Notes: generated by a model from the letters alone, not told the origin. Positions 33,903 to 42,878 are shown, numbered from the stretch's first letter. The stretch: 64,000 nt of DNA from SIG607 sp045648445 (GCA_045648445.1 JAZRNY010000001.1:1-64000); one strand, 5' to 3'. Numbers and translations: made by a program.

Positions 33903-35243
33903 TCACTCCTTAGTTGCGACGAATATATGTGCAAATTCAGTTTCATAGTGTTCTATTAGTAATAAGCCTGAATTTGCAATATAAGTTTTAATTTCCTCAG
34001 GCGTATCGGGAAATATCCTGATCTTTCGTGTGCCAGTGTCGATGAACTCGCTCGGATTCTTATCAATCGAAAGAACAAGTCTGCCTGCTTCATTCAGTAA
34101 ACCGGTAATCTTATTTACGGCTTTCTGCTTTTTCTCAATGTGCATGAAGGTTAAGGAGGAAAATATAACATCGAAAGAACGGTCCAATTTGCAAGAAAGG
34201 AAATCAGAGCAAGTCAGTCTGACATTCTCAAACTCGGCAAGGTTTTCCGTTGCACGTTCGATGGTCTTGGAGGAAATATCCACCCCATAGAATTCGCCAC
34301 AGAAAGGGGCTATACGAACGGCTAGTCTGCCGGTTCCTACACCGATTTCGAGAACAGATTTATCTTCATTAAGTTCCATTTTATCAATGAAAACTTGTCC
34401 GTCCCATTTATCCATATAATTCTGTAAAGGTTTTGGATCGTGAACGGGGTCGTTATTTTCGTCTATCAATAAATCGTAGTGATGGGTAACGCTTTCACAA
34501 ACGCAAACATACCTTTTGGTATCGAATTCAATTTTTGTGACAGCAACAATAAATCCATACTTTATATAAAATCCAATAGCATCGTCATCGGTTTCGGCTG
34601 TGATGCTATCCACATTAAAACTATTAAAGATAAAATCAATAAGTTTACTACCAATACCTTGACCTTGATATTCAGGTTTTACAGCAATATCAAGTATGGT
34701 TGCTGAGTTGTTTTGAGTCTTAAAAACAACAATCCCTTTGTATTCACCATTATGTTTATAAGCATAGATATTGGCGTTTTCATCTTCTTGATATTTCTTT
34801 GCTCTGTTCAGTAATCGTTCCTCTGTGGGATTGAATACGCTTGGTGCAAGTAATTTTAATATATCAGGTTCAGTTATTATCTCTTTAATATCACAGATCG
34901 AAGATACATTAAAAAGTTCTATACCCAAAGCACCATACTTTTCAATTTGCTCCTTAGTGTAATACTGTTCCATATCGGTGTAATGGGCAGTATCAAGTTC
35001 GGCAACTGTATAGCCGCACTTTTCAAGTGGCAACGCATTGTACAATTCTTTAAAATTAGAGAATTTATGTAGTCCGGAAATCTGTGCTGTGATGATATCT
35101 TTGGTTGAGGAACAGTCAAAAACAACGGTATCTTCAACATTGATTCGTTGCCGCTTCTCATCATTGAGCCTTAATTCAATTGTTTTATTACCATCTGCAA
35201 TTTTCACAAAAGCAGTTGGAACAAGATTCATATAGTGAATCAT
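33903..35243 (-). CDS. ASCH-GNAT-methyltransferase fusion protein
   Basis: Residues 1-112 resemble an ASCH/PUA-like domain (VKIADGNKTIELRLNDEKRQ), which binds RNA or a nucleotide. Residues about 115-250 are a GNAT acetyltransferase (LDIAVKPEYQGQGIGSKLI). Residues about 285-446 are an AdoMet methyltransferase (VLEIGVGTGRLAVRIAP, then GVDISSKTIERA). Three enzymes in one chain fit RNA or nucleotide modification, but no substrate is known. The ATG overlaps the YdcF stop (ATGA), so translation is coupled. Confidence 0.85.
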   Translation of the reverse strand: MIHYMNLVPTAFVKIADGNKTIELRLNDEKRQRINVEDTVVFDCSSTKDIITAQISGLHKFSNFKELYNALPLEKCGYTVAELDTAHYTDMEQYYTKEQIEKYGALGIELFNVSSICDIKEIITEPDILKLLAPSVFNPTEERLLNRAKKYQEDENANIYAYKHNGEYKGIVVFKTQNNSATILDIAVKPEYQGQGIGSKLIDFIFNSFNVDSITAETDDDAIGFYIKYGFIVAVTKIEFDTKRYVCVCESVTHHYDLLIDENNDPVHDPKPLQNYMDKWDGQVFIDKMELNEDKSVLEIGVGTGRLAVRIAPFCGEFYGVDISSKTIERATENLAEFENVRLTCSDFLSCKLDRSFDVIFSSLTFMHIEKKQKAVNKITGLLNEAGRLVLSIDKNPSEFIDTGTRKIRIFPDTPEEIKTYIANSGLLLIEHYETEFAHIFVATKE

Positions 35244-35839
35244 AACAAATACTCCTTAATATCCCCGACAAATTGGTTGCCGCAACGAGCAAGCTCACTA
35301 AGCACACGGTCAATACCTTGCTCGGATTTATACCAATTATCTTTGGTTATTCCCATACATACCACAGGACAAACATAAAACGTTGTATCGGGGAAAGCCA
35401 TCTGATAAAGCATCAGACAACGCCGAGCGTGAAATGCCTTGCAAACTATAATTGCAGTCTTTATCTCTAATCCATTTTCGTCAACAACCTTTCGGGATAG
35501 AAAGGCGTTGTCACGAGTATGTCCTGATTTGTCCTCTCCAACAATCGCATCCGCAGGCACACCATTTTTAACAAACACATCCGTAAAAAACTCACAGTCA
35601 GATTGATAGTCGTCATTATATACATCTGCCTTTGAGCGAACACCGGGCCACTTATCTCGTTTAACGCTAACTCCACCTGACGGAATAAGCCACTTTGCAT
35701 ATCCCTTGCGATAAAGTTCAGCAGCGTATTCGGGTTGCTCAGGGTGTGAGCCACCGGGCAGAAAAATTGCATCCACGTTTTGCGGTTTGTCCTCAACAAA
35801 TATGAAGTTTGTTATGTCTGCGATAATTCTATCATTCAT
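35240..35839 (-). CDS. YdcF family protein (DUF218)
   Basis: The 199-residue protein has the DUF218 pattern: AIFLPGGSHPEQPEYAAELY, LIPSGG, then SGHTRDNAF and AIIVCKAFHARRCLMLYQ. Some family members bind AdoMet or act on envelope sugars, but the role of this cytoplasmic form is unknown. The proper start is ATG 35839, which overlaps the end of the upstream gene; longer frames have no site. It is one link in the coupled array. Confidence 0.85.
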   Translation of the reverse strand: MNDRIIADITNFIFVEDKPQNVDAIFLPGGSHPEQPEYAAELYRKGYAKWLIPSGGVSVKRDKWPGVRSKADVYNDDYQSDCEFFTDVFVKNGVPADAIVGEDKSGHTRDNAFLSRKVVDENGLEIKTAIIVCKAFHARRCLMLYQMAFPDTTFYVCPVVCMGITKDNWYKSEQGIDRVLSELARCGNQFVGDIKEYLL

Positions 35840-36626
35840 ATTGAGGATACCTTTTCTTGAATTCCATATTGGCTTTTTCTGTAAAAATCTTGGGTGTGGA
35901 AATTCTGCTATCAAGACCGACGTTTTCCCAAGTGGCAACCCAAATCAAATAAGGCTTTAGCGGAAGTTTGTCTTTAACTTTCAAGTGTGCCCCGTCACGT
36001 ACGGCCAAACCGTCTTCAACTATTTTCTTCATATCAAGATAAAGCCTTGCGCCTGTTAAATATTCAGCGTTGCCATCCATAATAATTTTGCCTCGCTGTT
36101 TTGAGTTAACAACAAGCTCTCCGGCAATATTTTTGCCAAACATAATATAATCGCTAAAATCTTTTGGATCACCCAGAGCACTGCCAATAGGCTTTTCTTC
36201 GGCTATTGTTTTTTCAGACTTTAAAATATTCCAACTTTTAAGGCAACCATCTTTTTGTATTGAATTCCAACTTTCTAGAGATGTACTATGTACGGTATAT
36301 ATCTGCTCATCATTTCTTAAAATCGGCTCATCAAAACTATGACCTTCATATTTTTCTTTAGCGTTTTCGAGGTCAGCTTCACTGATAACGAGTATCATAT
36401 TTTTGTTCCGTTTGGTGTTGAACTGAATAAAATCGCACACAGACATCTCCCAACCATCAGCAAAACGGCTGAATTTTATACTATACGCACAACCGTTAAA
36501 GCTGCCAACCATCAATTTATATTCTTTGCTATCTGTAAGCTGCCAAATTATCCAAGAATCATCATAAGATTGGTTAGTAATTGGGTTTATGCCGCTTTCA
36601 ATAAAATCATCAAGCCTGTAAATCAT
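35832..36626 (-). CDS. Unknown protein with possible ADP-ribosyltransferase-like domain
   Basis: A 264-residue protein of uncertain type. The first about 110 residues are beta-rich and have no match I know. From residue 110 YTVHSTSLESWNSIQKDGCLKSW resembles the His-x-(T/S)-S and Gly-Tyr-like part of ART or RNA 2'-phosphotransferase-type folds; AEYLTGARLYLDMKK and later VRDGAHLKV could be other parts. This is a fold hint, not a firm call. It starts inside the GNAT gene end (17-base overlap) with AAAGGTG before it. Confidence 0.45.
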   Translation of the reverse strand: MIYRLDDFIESGINPITNQSYDDSWIIWQLTDSKEYKLMVGSFNGCAYSIKFSRFADGWEMSVCDFIQFNTKRNKNMILVISEADLENAKEKYEGHSFDEPILRNDEQIYTVHSTSLESWNSIQKDGCLKSWNILKSEKTIAEEKPIGSALGDPKDFSDYIMFGKNIAGELVVNSKQRGKIIMDGNAEYLTGARLYLDMKKIVEDGLAVRDGAHLKVKDKLPLKPYLIWVATWENVGLDSRISTPKIFTEKANMEFKKRYPQYE

Positions 36627-37188
36627 TATCTAACACCTTTTCGTATATCTCCTGATTATTTTCAGGAGATTTTTCACCTGTGCTTTTATACCCACAAGCC
36701 AACCAAAACGGTTTGCCGGTAACGGGATCTGAAGTTAAATAAAGGCCTTTAGCACCGTCCATTATTAGCAATTCTTCTAAATGCGAATACATTTGTTTGC
36801 CGTATCCATTACGGCGAAATTCGGGCAACACATAAAATTCCATAATGTAACCATATCCGACCTTGATATAACCTTTGTGGTCGGAATGGTCGATTTTTCC
36901 GTATAAAAAACCTATTAAATTATCACCATCATAACATAGCTCTAGGTGTCTATCAGCATCACTTTGTATGTTTACCATACTGTTAGCCCACTTTGTCAAA
37001 ATTTCTTTTGGTGTGGTTCGGTTTTGGTGGCTATCAAGCTCGGCACCGTATAAAAGAACAAGCCTTTCAAAATCTTGCTTATGCAAATCCGAACTATTGG
37101 AATTTAATTTTAGATATTTAATATTTATCACCCTATAACCTTTTTTCGATATATATATATTTGCAGTTAAGATATCTTTTAAAATCAT
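36610..37188 (-). CDS. GNAT family acetyltransferase
   Basis: The 192-residue GNAT fold has the acetyl-CoA loop FYVLPEFRRNGYGKQMY and the end motif DPVTGKPFWLACGYKSTGE. The substrate is unknown; such proteins modify small amines, antibiotics or protein ends. The ATG overlaps the NUDIX stop (ATGA), so it is coupled to that gene. The C-terminal end holds a perfect inverted repeat (ATCTCCTG/CAGGAGAT), probably chance. Confidence 0.85.
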   Translation of the reverse strand: MILKDILTANIYISKKGYRVINIKYLKLNSNSSDLHKQDFERLVLLYGAELDSHQNRTTPKEILTKWANSMVNIQSDADRHLELCYDGDNLIGFLYGKIDHSDHKGYIKVGYGYIMEFYVLPEFRRNGYGKQMYSHLEELLIMDGAKGLYLTSDPVTGKPFWLACGYKSTGEKSPENNQEIYEKVLDNDLQA

Positions 37189-37670
37189 ATTTCTTTATAA
37201 ATAAAATGCTGTACACCGCTATCAAGCCTCATCATAAGCTCCGTAGCTTTTTCGGGGTATATTTTTATATCTTTAAGCTGTACCAACGGTATCCAATGAA
37301 ACTCAATTTGAAAATTATCTCCACTCATTTCCTCTGTCCCAGTAAATACATTATCTGAAAAATCATCAATATTTTTAATTTCAACCAAATAATAAAGGCA
37401 TATCTGGTGACAGGGCTTACCTTTTAACGGGAAGAATATTTCTCCGACCCATTTAAGTTCACTGACCGTAATATCTGCTCCAATTTCTTCCATAAATTCT
37501 CTTTTGAGAGTTTCTGCATTTGTCTCTCCGAAAGAAACATGACCGCCCGGAAAAGCGTAACCCTCATCACCCTTAGCTTTGTGTAAAAGCACTTTTTCGT
37601 TATGTATGCAAATCCCCGCAACACGGTAGCTGAAAATATAATCGTCTGTTTTAAAAAGTATGTCTTTCAT
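37185..37670 (-). CDS. NUDIX hydrolase
   Basis: The Nudix box GHVSFGETNAETLKREFMEE and then IG fits GX5EX7REUXEEXGU at about residues 43-65. The 161-residue protein is cytoplasmic. The substrate is unknown, with a nucleotide or its derivative being likely. The ATG overlaps a vestigial open frame derived from the pyrophosphatase tail (37671-37737), which keeps the ATGA junction seen at 39776. Confidence 0.88.
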   Translation of the reverse strand: MKDILFKTDDYIFSYRVAGICIHNEKVLLHKAKGDEGYAFPGGHVSFGETNAETLKREFMEEIGADITVSELKWVGEIFFPLKGKPCHQICLYYLVEIKNIDDFSDNVFTGTEEMSGDNFQIEFHWIPLVQLKDIKIYPEKATELMMRLDSGVQHFIYKEI

Positions 37671-37737
37671 TTTAATACCTCTACTGTGGTCTTGTAATAT
37701 TGCTCATGAAAATAAATTACTTGTTCGATTTCTTCCA
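37671..37737 (-). pseudogene. Remnant of a pyrophosphatase gene tail
   Basis: On the minus strand this stretch reads MEEIEQVIYFHEQYYKTTVE then VLK-stop, matching the true C-terminus at 39776-39845 (KEEIEQAIHFQEQYYKTTVE, VFK) at about nine in ten bases. It runs out of frame through the end of the cysteine-rich gene at 37717, whose last codons KKWKKSNK use the same DNA. The stop overlaps the NUDIX start exactly as the intact tail overlaps the kinase gene. Confidence 0.8.
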
Positions 37738-38256
37738 TTTTTTGCATTGTTCAATTCTTGCTCCTTGAGGGGTATCGCCGTGTTCGGGGTCACAAGAATA
37801 CTGAGTTAGCAACTCGCAAGGAATCTCGGGACATTCGCCACAATGAACAAAACCTTTATTTTGACAACAAACTGCCACGGGACATTCGCCGTGAAATGGA
37901 TGTCCGCCTGTTTCTATACAGCCACCGCATCCGCAGGTTTCTTTGTAGTCACAACTAATACAATGAAGTCCGCAACGAGTATCAATTATCTCATTTCTCC
38001 ATTTTTTTAGATTAGATAACCGATTAGGATTATGGCCGTTTTCTATAAATTTGGTTAAATCTTTACAAGGGAGTTCCTTACATTCTCCGCAATGTTTAAA
38101 ACCTTTTGAAGTTGCACATTTATAAATATCGCATTCTCCCCAAAATATCTTACCGTCTTGTTTGTTGCAACCACCACAGTTTAATTTTTCTTTGAACCCA
38201 CAAGTGTTGCAGTCTGTTCCGCATTTGCCTTTAATAATACTCATTATGCTGTTCAT
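37717..38256 (-). CDS. Duplicated cysteine-rich protein, DUF3795-like
   Basis: Two homologous halves of about 80 residues each contain C-rich groups: CGTDCNTCGFKEKLNCGGC with GECDIYKC and HCGECKELPC, then CGLHCISCDYKETCGCGGC with GECPVAVCC and HCGECPEIPC. These fit the DUF3795 metal-binding family. It probably holds two or more zinc or iron-sulfur sites; the role is unknown. Its last eight codons come from the pyrophosphatase-tail remnant, so its end may be a chimera. Confidence 0.8.
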   Translation of the reverse strand: MNSIMSIIKGKCGTDCNTCGFKEKLNCGGCNKQDGKIFWGECDIYKCATSKGFKHCGECKELPCKDLTKFIENGHNPNRLSNLKKWRNEIIDTRCGLHCISCDYKETCGCGGCIETGGHPFHGECPVAVCCQNKGFVHCGECPEIPCELLTQYSCDPEHGDTPQGARIEQCKKWKKSNK

Positions 38257-38258
38257 CC

Positions 38259-38783
38259 TTACTTTTTGATTTCATAACATTTCACATCGCATAGTTCATC
38301 TGAACCGAATTTTGCCTTTGCTTTTGAAAAATGTGTGAATTTCATACCACATTTCTCCATAACTCTGCCGGAAGCTATATTTTCCACATGATGATCTGCG
38401 ATAACCGTTTCAACACCATCATTAAAAAGTTCGGTTATTACTGCTTTCAAGGATTCTGTTAGATAGCCGTTATTCCAATAATCGTATGCTAAAACATAAC
38501 CAGCTTCAGCAGTCTTTTTATCTTCTGATAAATCAATAACATCAATTACGCCAATTAGGTCGTTGCCATCTCTGAGAGTAATACCCCAACGGTAATCGAA
38601 CCCTTTCTCGGTTTGGCTTTTATACATTTTTAGCAGTTGTTTTGTTTCTTCGATGCTTTTATGCGGATGCCAACGGCAATACCTAGAAACACGCTCATCC
38701 CAAGTCCAATTTTTAAACATTTCTGCTGCATCATTATCTGTTAGCGGTCTTAAAATCAATCTATTAGTTTTAATAATACTCAT
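38259..38783 (-). CDS. GNAT acetyltransferase, RimJ/RimL type
   Basis: Opens IIKTNRLILRPLTDNDAAEM, the mark of the RimJ/RimL branch. The remaining landmarks are AGYVLAYDYWNNGYLTESLK for acetyl-CoA and HHVENIASGRVMEKCGMKF. The 174-residue protein is cytoplasmic; the substrate may be a protein N-terminus or a small amine. It lies one base after the neighbouring gene stop. Confidence 0.9.
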   Translation of the reverse strand: MSIIKTNRLILRPLTDNDAAEMFKNWTWDERVSRYCRWHPHKSIEETKQLLKMYKSQTEKGFDYRWGITLRDGNDLIGVIDVIDLSEDKKTAEAGYVLAYDYWNNGYLTESLKAVITELFNDGVETVIADHHVENIASGRVMEKCGMKFTHFSKAKAKFGSDELCDVKCYEIKK

Positions 38784-38784
38784 A

Positions 38785-39267
38785 TTAAATCAACACCTTT
38801 TCACATGCTTCTATCATTTTAATTTCAACCATTTTTTCTAAAAACGGAATATCTTTTGCTGAGGGGTTATCTATGCGAAATGTACAGCCACATACTCGGT
38901 CAAAAGTTTTACCAAATACCTTCTTAGATTGACCGCCGCCACAAGAACCGCAGTTTCCGCAAAAATCTATATTCTTCCAAGCAATAGCCTTGATTTCTTC
39001 ATCAACCAAACAATCTTCATATAATTTGCTCTCATCAGACCAAACAGTCCAAAGATTTTGAGACTCATCGGGATCTGCAATTGCAATAAAGCAAACACAT
39101 TCATCGCTGAGTTTTACCCAATAATAAATCTTATCTTTCCAACAATCGCACATATCTTTATAAAATGTCAGATGTTTTGATTGCAAGAAAGCAACAAACT
39201 CCAGAGCTGTTTGCTTTGCTTCGCCGTTTAAATTATCGTTTATGTCCTCTGTAATTGACTTGGTCAT
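38785..39267 (-). CDS. Unknown cysteine-motif protein
   Basis: The 160-residue protein has a tight CGNCGSCGGG motif near residue 103, then VCGCTF. The first 80 residues are beta-alpha with FYKDMCDCWKDKIYYWVKLS and resemble small-substrate-binding domains, but no family is clear. A metal site is likely. It is coupled by position to the GNAT gene behind it and the kinase gene before it (nine-base gap). Confidence 0.55.
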   Translation of the reverse strand: MTKSITEDINDNLNGEAKQTALEFVAFLQSKHLTFYKDMCDCWKDKIYYWVKLSDECVCFIAIADPDESQNLWTVWSDESKLYEDCLVDEEIKAIAWKNIDFCGNCGSCGGGQSKKVFGKTFDRVCGCTFRIDNPSAKDIPFLEKMVEIKMIEACEKVLI

Positions 39268-39275
39268 ATATGTGT

Positions 39276-39779
39276 CTATTCCTTTCCGGTGATGACATTT
39301 TGAACATCCTTACAATTGTTAAGCCAAACGGTCTTTTTGGGATATGAGTTAATTATCTTCCTGATTTCAACCATACTTTTATTTTGGAAAGTTTCCGTCC
39401 ATTTAAGCAGGTTATAAACCGATTTAAAAGTTTCTTTCTTGCCTTTTTCAAGACCTAGCTTTCTTCTTATTGTGCGCTTGATAATTCTATAAGTATAAAC
39501 TCGTTTAGGTGTATCAAGCACATATATTTTATCAGCATCCTCGAAGCATTTGCCAACCCAAGCGTAATATACACCTTCTATAATCCAACTGTCATTTTTA
39601 AGAATATCATTAAGTAATGCGGTGCGTTTTTCAATGGGCATTTTAACGCCATAACCATCCGCATTGTTATCCCATTGAATATCATCCAAATCAAAGTGAG
39701 GGACATTATACTTTTCACTTAGCGCTTTGGCTAAATATGTTTTGCCCGAACCACTACATCCGATTATATGTATCTTCAT
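39276..39779 (-). CDS. P-loop kinase-like protein (adenylate kinase-type fold)
   Basis: Walker A is IIGCSGSGKTYLAKALS at the start, followed by DLDDIQW. Later KIYVLDTPKR and a basic lid (YRIIKRTIRRKLG) occur. These match the topology-modulation/FlaR-like NMP kinases. The 167-residue protein is a paralogue of the gene at 40644. The ATG overlaps the pyrophosphatase stop (ATGA). The substrate is unknown. Confidence 0.85.
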   Translation of the reverse strand: MKIHIIGCSGSGKTYLAKALSEKYNVPHFDLDDIQWDNNADGYGVKMPIEKRTALLNDILKNDSWIIEGVYYAWVGKCFEDADKIYVLDTPKRVYTYRIIKRTIRRKLGLEKGKKETFKSVYNLLKWTETFQNKSMVEIRKIINSYPKKTVWLNNCKDVQNVITGKE

Positions 39780-40144
39780 TTAAATACCTCTACTGTGGTT
39801 TTGTAATATTGCTCTTGAAAATGAATAGCTTGTTCGATTTCTTCCTTAGTAAAATTCAAATCAACCGGTGTAGCAATGAGTTTGTCCTCAACATCATCTT
39901 CGCGGTGAGCAATGCCGATTATTTGAGCTTTATACTCGGTTACGGGCTCGTTCACGCCAAGCAAGTAAACATCGAGTTCTTCGCCGTCACCACCCAAAAC
40001 ACTGGGTATATATCCATAGTTGATTGGATAAGTTAAGCAGTAATTTTCTTTCTTGTGTACATAACCTATAGGACGGTCTATTTTAATATCTACCGTCTTG
40101 CCAAGATATGATTTTACGAGTGCTTTTCTTTCTTCGTATGTCAT
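39776..40144 (-). CDS. Inorganic pyrophosphatase family protein (short)
   Basis: The family I pyrophosphatase signature is seen as YPINYGYIPSVLGGDGEELD then VYLLG, with conserved Lys, Tyr and Asp residues. At 122 residues it lacks the usual C-terminal third of the 170-residue enzyme, so it may be a modified member acting on another phosphoanhydride. The 3' 65 bases recur at 37671-37737 as a remnant. Confidence 0.82.
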   Translation of the reverse strand: MTYEERKALVKSYLGKTVDIKIDRPIGYVHKKENYCLTYPINYGYIPSVLGGDGEELDVYLLGVNEPVTEYKAQIIGIAHREDDVEDKLIATPVDLNFTKEEIEQAIHFQEQYYKTTVEVFK

Positions 40145-40171
40145 TAAAATTCTCCTGCACCAAATATAATT

Positions 40172-40621
40172 TTATAAACTTATATATTTAACGAAAAGTT
40201 GGTCAACGGTATTATATATAGTTTTAAAATCTCCTACTTTTTCGAAACCGTACCTTTCGTATAAACCACGTTCACCACTCATAATGTATATTTTTTCAAA
40301 ACCGAGTTTTACCGCATAAGCAATCACACTATTTATCATTTGTTCAGAAATTCTATTTCCACGATATTTTTCATCAACAAAAACAAACCCAATGAATGGT
40401 GAAAAGTCATATTGTTCAGGCAATTCGTCTTTTTCTGCAAGTGTACAATATCCAATGACCTTTTCTTCTACACAAGCTATAAAAACTCTTTCCCAACCGA
40501 GAAATTTGTTTTCTTTCATCAGTTTAGCAAGAAATTTTCCAGCCTTCCACGAGCAATTCTCCGCAAATTCAATTGCCGCATTCCAATATTTATGTTTGTT
40601 TGTAATTTCATGTATTTGCAA
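40172..40621 (-). CDS. GNAT family acetyltransferase
   Basis: The acetyl-CoA loop FVFVDEKYRGNRISEQMI and the end YGFEKVGDFKTIYNTVDQLF are seen; the central YIMSGERGLYERYGF part is typical. The 149-residue substrate range is unknown. It is in the same direction as its neighbours but separated by 27 bases from the pyrophosphatase start. Confidence 0.85.
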   Translation of the reverse strand: MQIHEITNKHKYWNAAIEFAENCSWKAGKFLAKLMKENKFLGWERVFIACVEEKVIGYCTLAEKDELPEQYDFSPFIGFVFVDEKYRGNRISEQMINSVIAYAVKLGFEKIYIMSGERGLYERYGFEKVGDFKTIYNTVDQLFVKYISL

Positions 40622-40643
40622 AATAATTTCACCTTTAAAACTT

Positions 40644-41153
40644 TTATAAACTGTTTAAATAAGAATAAGCCTGTTTTCTGCTTTTGAATATTACTATATT
40701 TATATTCTTTTGCTCTTCCAAAAGTTTTCTATACTTCTTTCTATGAGTTCTATTAAACGAAAAGATTGCTTTATATAAACTTACTTTCTGTTTATCAAAA
40801 TACTCAGGGCAGTTGCCGCCCATATCATCCCTTGTTTTACCGTAGTTTTTAATAACACGAACAGTTGAACCCCACAAACAAGTGATTGTGGGTAAATCAA
40901 AATAAAAAACAGTATCGCAGTATTTTAACCTGTGAGGAATGGTCCTGCTGAAATTACCGTCAATTATCCATTCGGATTTTTCCAATTCAATTTGTAAAAC
41001 AGCGTCAAATTCATCTCTAGACAGATGTTCCCATTCGCCGCACCAAAATAATTTATCTAAATGAATTAGTGGTAGATGCGTCTTTTCGGCAAGCGCTTTG
41101 GCAAATGTGGTTTTACCACTACCCGCATTACCGATTATAAGAATTCGTTTCAT
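40644..41153 (-). CDS. P-loop kinase-like protein (topology-modulation type)
   Basis: Walker A IIGNAGSGKTTFAKALAEKT and HLDKLFWCGEWEHL match the FlaR/topology-modulation family. The lid region has RVIKNYGKTRDDMGGNCPEY. The 169-residue gene is a clear paralogue of 39276-39779. The ATG shares one base with the NUDIX stop (TAATG). The substrate is unknown. Confidence 0.88.
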   Translation of the reverse strand: MKRILIIGNAGSGKTTFAKALAEKTHLPLIHLDKLFWCGEWEHLSRDEFDAVLQIELEKSEWIIDGNFSRTIPHRLKYCDTVFYFDLPTITCLWGSTVRVIKNYGKTRDDMGGNCPEYFDKQKVSLYKAIFSFNRTHRKKYRKLLEEQKNINIVIFKSRKQAYSYLNSL

Positions 41154-41596
41154 TATAATTTTCCTTTTATTATTGAGTCGATTTCATACATAGCAACTTT
41201 GTTTGAATCCCATTTTAATAGTTTTCGTGCCTCATCATATGTAAGCCATTTATACTCAGTATGTTCATTTGATAATATAGGATCCGAATCACACTCAAAG
41301 GCAAAAGAATACTCAGGAATTACATAAGTGTTTTTGTCCCAATGTTGTCTTCTGCTTTCCGCAATAACTTCTGCCGGAACATAGGCAACACAGGTAAGTT
41401 GCTTAATATTTTTTGGCTCAACACCAATTTCTTCTATTGTTTCTCTTTGGGCTGCTTGTATAGGTGTTTCACCATTTTCTCCGCCGCCGGCAATAAACTG
41501 CCAATAACTGTGGTCTGCTCTACGAATGATACAGAATAACGGAATACCATTAACTATACGATATGGAATTGATAATATTTGATATGGTTCACGCAT
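41153..41596 (-). CDS. NUDIX hydrolase, dihydroneopterin/dATP-type
   Basis: The Nudix box GGGENGETPIQAAQRETIEE then IG at about residues 38-60 is complete. The 147-residue protein starts MREPYQILSIPYRI, resembling NudB-like enzymes. No folate or queuosine genes are near, so the substrate stays open. Confidence 0.87.
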   Translation of the reverse strand: MREPYQILSIPYRIVNGIPLFCIIRRADHSYWQFIAGGGENGETPIQAAQRETIEEIGVEPKNIKQLTCVAYVPAEVIAESRRQHWDKNTYVIPEYSFAFECDSDPILSNEHTEYKWLTYDEARKLLKWDSNKVAMYEIDSIIKGKL

Positions 41597-41599
41597 TTT

Positions 41600-41959
41600 T
41601 TATTCCTCACTATCTATATCTATTTCCTTCAATTTTTCCAATAAGGTTGTGACTTTGGGCTCGATATCATTAAGTATAGCTTTTGCATCTTCTACCGCAC
41701 ATTTAATATCATCTACACGGCACTCCAAATCGTCGGCGGCATCCTCTAATTCTTCGAGTTCGTCATTACCGGCAGTTATGGCATATCCAATAGGGCTATT
41801 ATGAAAATTCACATTAGCTCCATCGCCTGATATTTTAACTGCAGTAAGCGGAGTTTGGTCAAAAGTAATATTTAATCCATCACCAGATAGATCAACATTT
41901 TCAAGTATCGCTTCTAATTTTTTTATTCTGTTTTCGAGTTCAATGATTTTGTTTTCCAT
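41600..41959 (-). CDS. Coiled-coil protein of unknown function
   Basis: Residues 1-25 and 66-115 are heptad-rich coiled coils. Between them two beta units repeat (LSGDGLNITFDQ and ISGDGANVNFHNSPIG). It is highly acidic. Its start overlaps the AraC-type gene end by 20 bases, so the two are coupled. No family is recognised; a small scaffold is plausible. Confidence 0.6.
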   Translation of the reverse strand: MENKIIELENRIKKLEAILENVDLSGDGLNITFDQTPLTAVKISGDGANVNFHNSPIGYAITAGNDELEELEDAADDLECRVDDIKCAVEDAKAILNDIEPKVTTLLEKLKEIDIDSEE

Positions 41960-42878
41960 TTAAGTCATCCTTTCTGTTTTTAACCGCTGATTTACGAAAT
42001 TCGGCGGGGGTTGTGCCTGTTATTTCTTTAAAAATACGATTAAAGTGTTGAACTGTTTTGAATCCAACCATGTTTGCAATATCCTTAATAGGAACATCAG
42101 TAAAAGCGAGTTGTTTTTTTGCAATAGTAACTCGGTACTGCATCAAATATTCGATTGCCGTACAACCAAGTTCTTCTTTCATAAGTGCAGTAAGGGTTGT
42201 ATGGTTTATTCCGGCATTAGCCGATATATCAGAGAGGGTTATACTATCGCCATAATGGCTTTCTATATAAAGCACTGCATCACGAAGTTTGGGATTTTTA
42301 ATAATTGGTGCGTTATCCGATTTTTGATGGGTTATACCATAACCTATAAGACCGTACATACGCTCTAATGCGATAATAATCTCCATAAAATATGAACGTC
42401 CTCGACAAGACCAATACCAATCTCTTTGCTCGGTTAGTTCCTCTAACATATAATCGGCAGATTGTTCGATTTTTTCTGCCTGTGTCTCGGCAATAGGGAT
42501 TACATACGCTTTATCAATAAACGGTTTTAGCATAAACATATCGTGAGTGGTGGCTATATCACCATAATTCTTAGAACGTAAAAACTCAAAGGTCATGTTA
42601 ATATTTAAAAATTTAGGATGGAAGTACACACAAGTGTAGTGCGCTTTTGCCTTTGAAACAAGCATGGGATTTTCTGACTCGTCAAAGCACAAAAAAGACG
42701 GAGCGACAGCAGTGACTTTCTCACCGCCAACTTTAAACTCTAATTTCCCTTTAGTGAGTACGATAAGCAAAAAACACTTGTCCTTAATATTGATATCGTC
42801 AAGGGAACTGTCTTTCACACACTCTACAAAAGCAACCTTGCCTTCATTATACTTTCTTCCAATAGTAATATGTTCCAT
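41940..42878 (-). CDS. AraC family transcriptional regulator
   Basis: N-terminal cupin-like ligand domain (residues about 10-150) and a C-terminal double helix-turn-helix of AraC type (LSDISANAGINHTTLTALMK, then VPIKDIANMVGFKTVQHFNR and TGTTPAEFRKS). ATG 42878 follows AAAGGTGG. It is transcribed as the first gene of the minus-strand array and away from the retron. It could control the array, or be independent. Confidence 0.88.
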   Translation of the reverse strand: MEHITIGRKYNEGKVAFVECVKDSSLDDINIKDKCFLLIVLTKGKLEFKVGGEKVTAVAPSFLCFDESENPMLVSKAKAHYTCVYFHPKFLNINMTFEFLRSKNYGDIATTHDMFMLKPFIDKAYVIPIAETQAEKIEQSADYMLEELTEQRDWYWSCRGRSYFMEIIIALERMYGLIGYGITHQKSDNAPIIKNPKLRDAVLYIESHYGDSITLSDISANAGINHTTLTALMKEELGCTAIEYLMQYRVTIAKKQLAFTDVPIKDIANMVGFKTVQHFNRIFKEITGTTPAEFRKSAVKNRKDDLNGKQNH

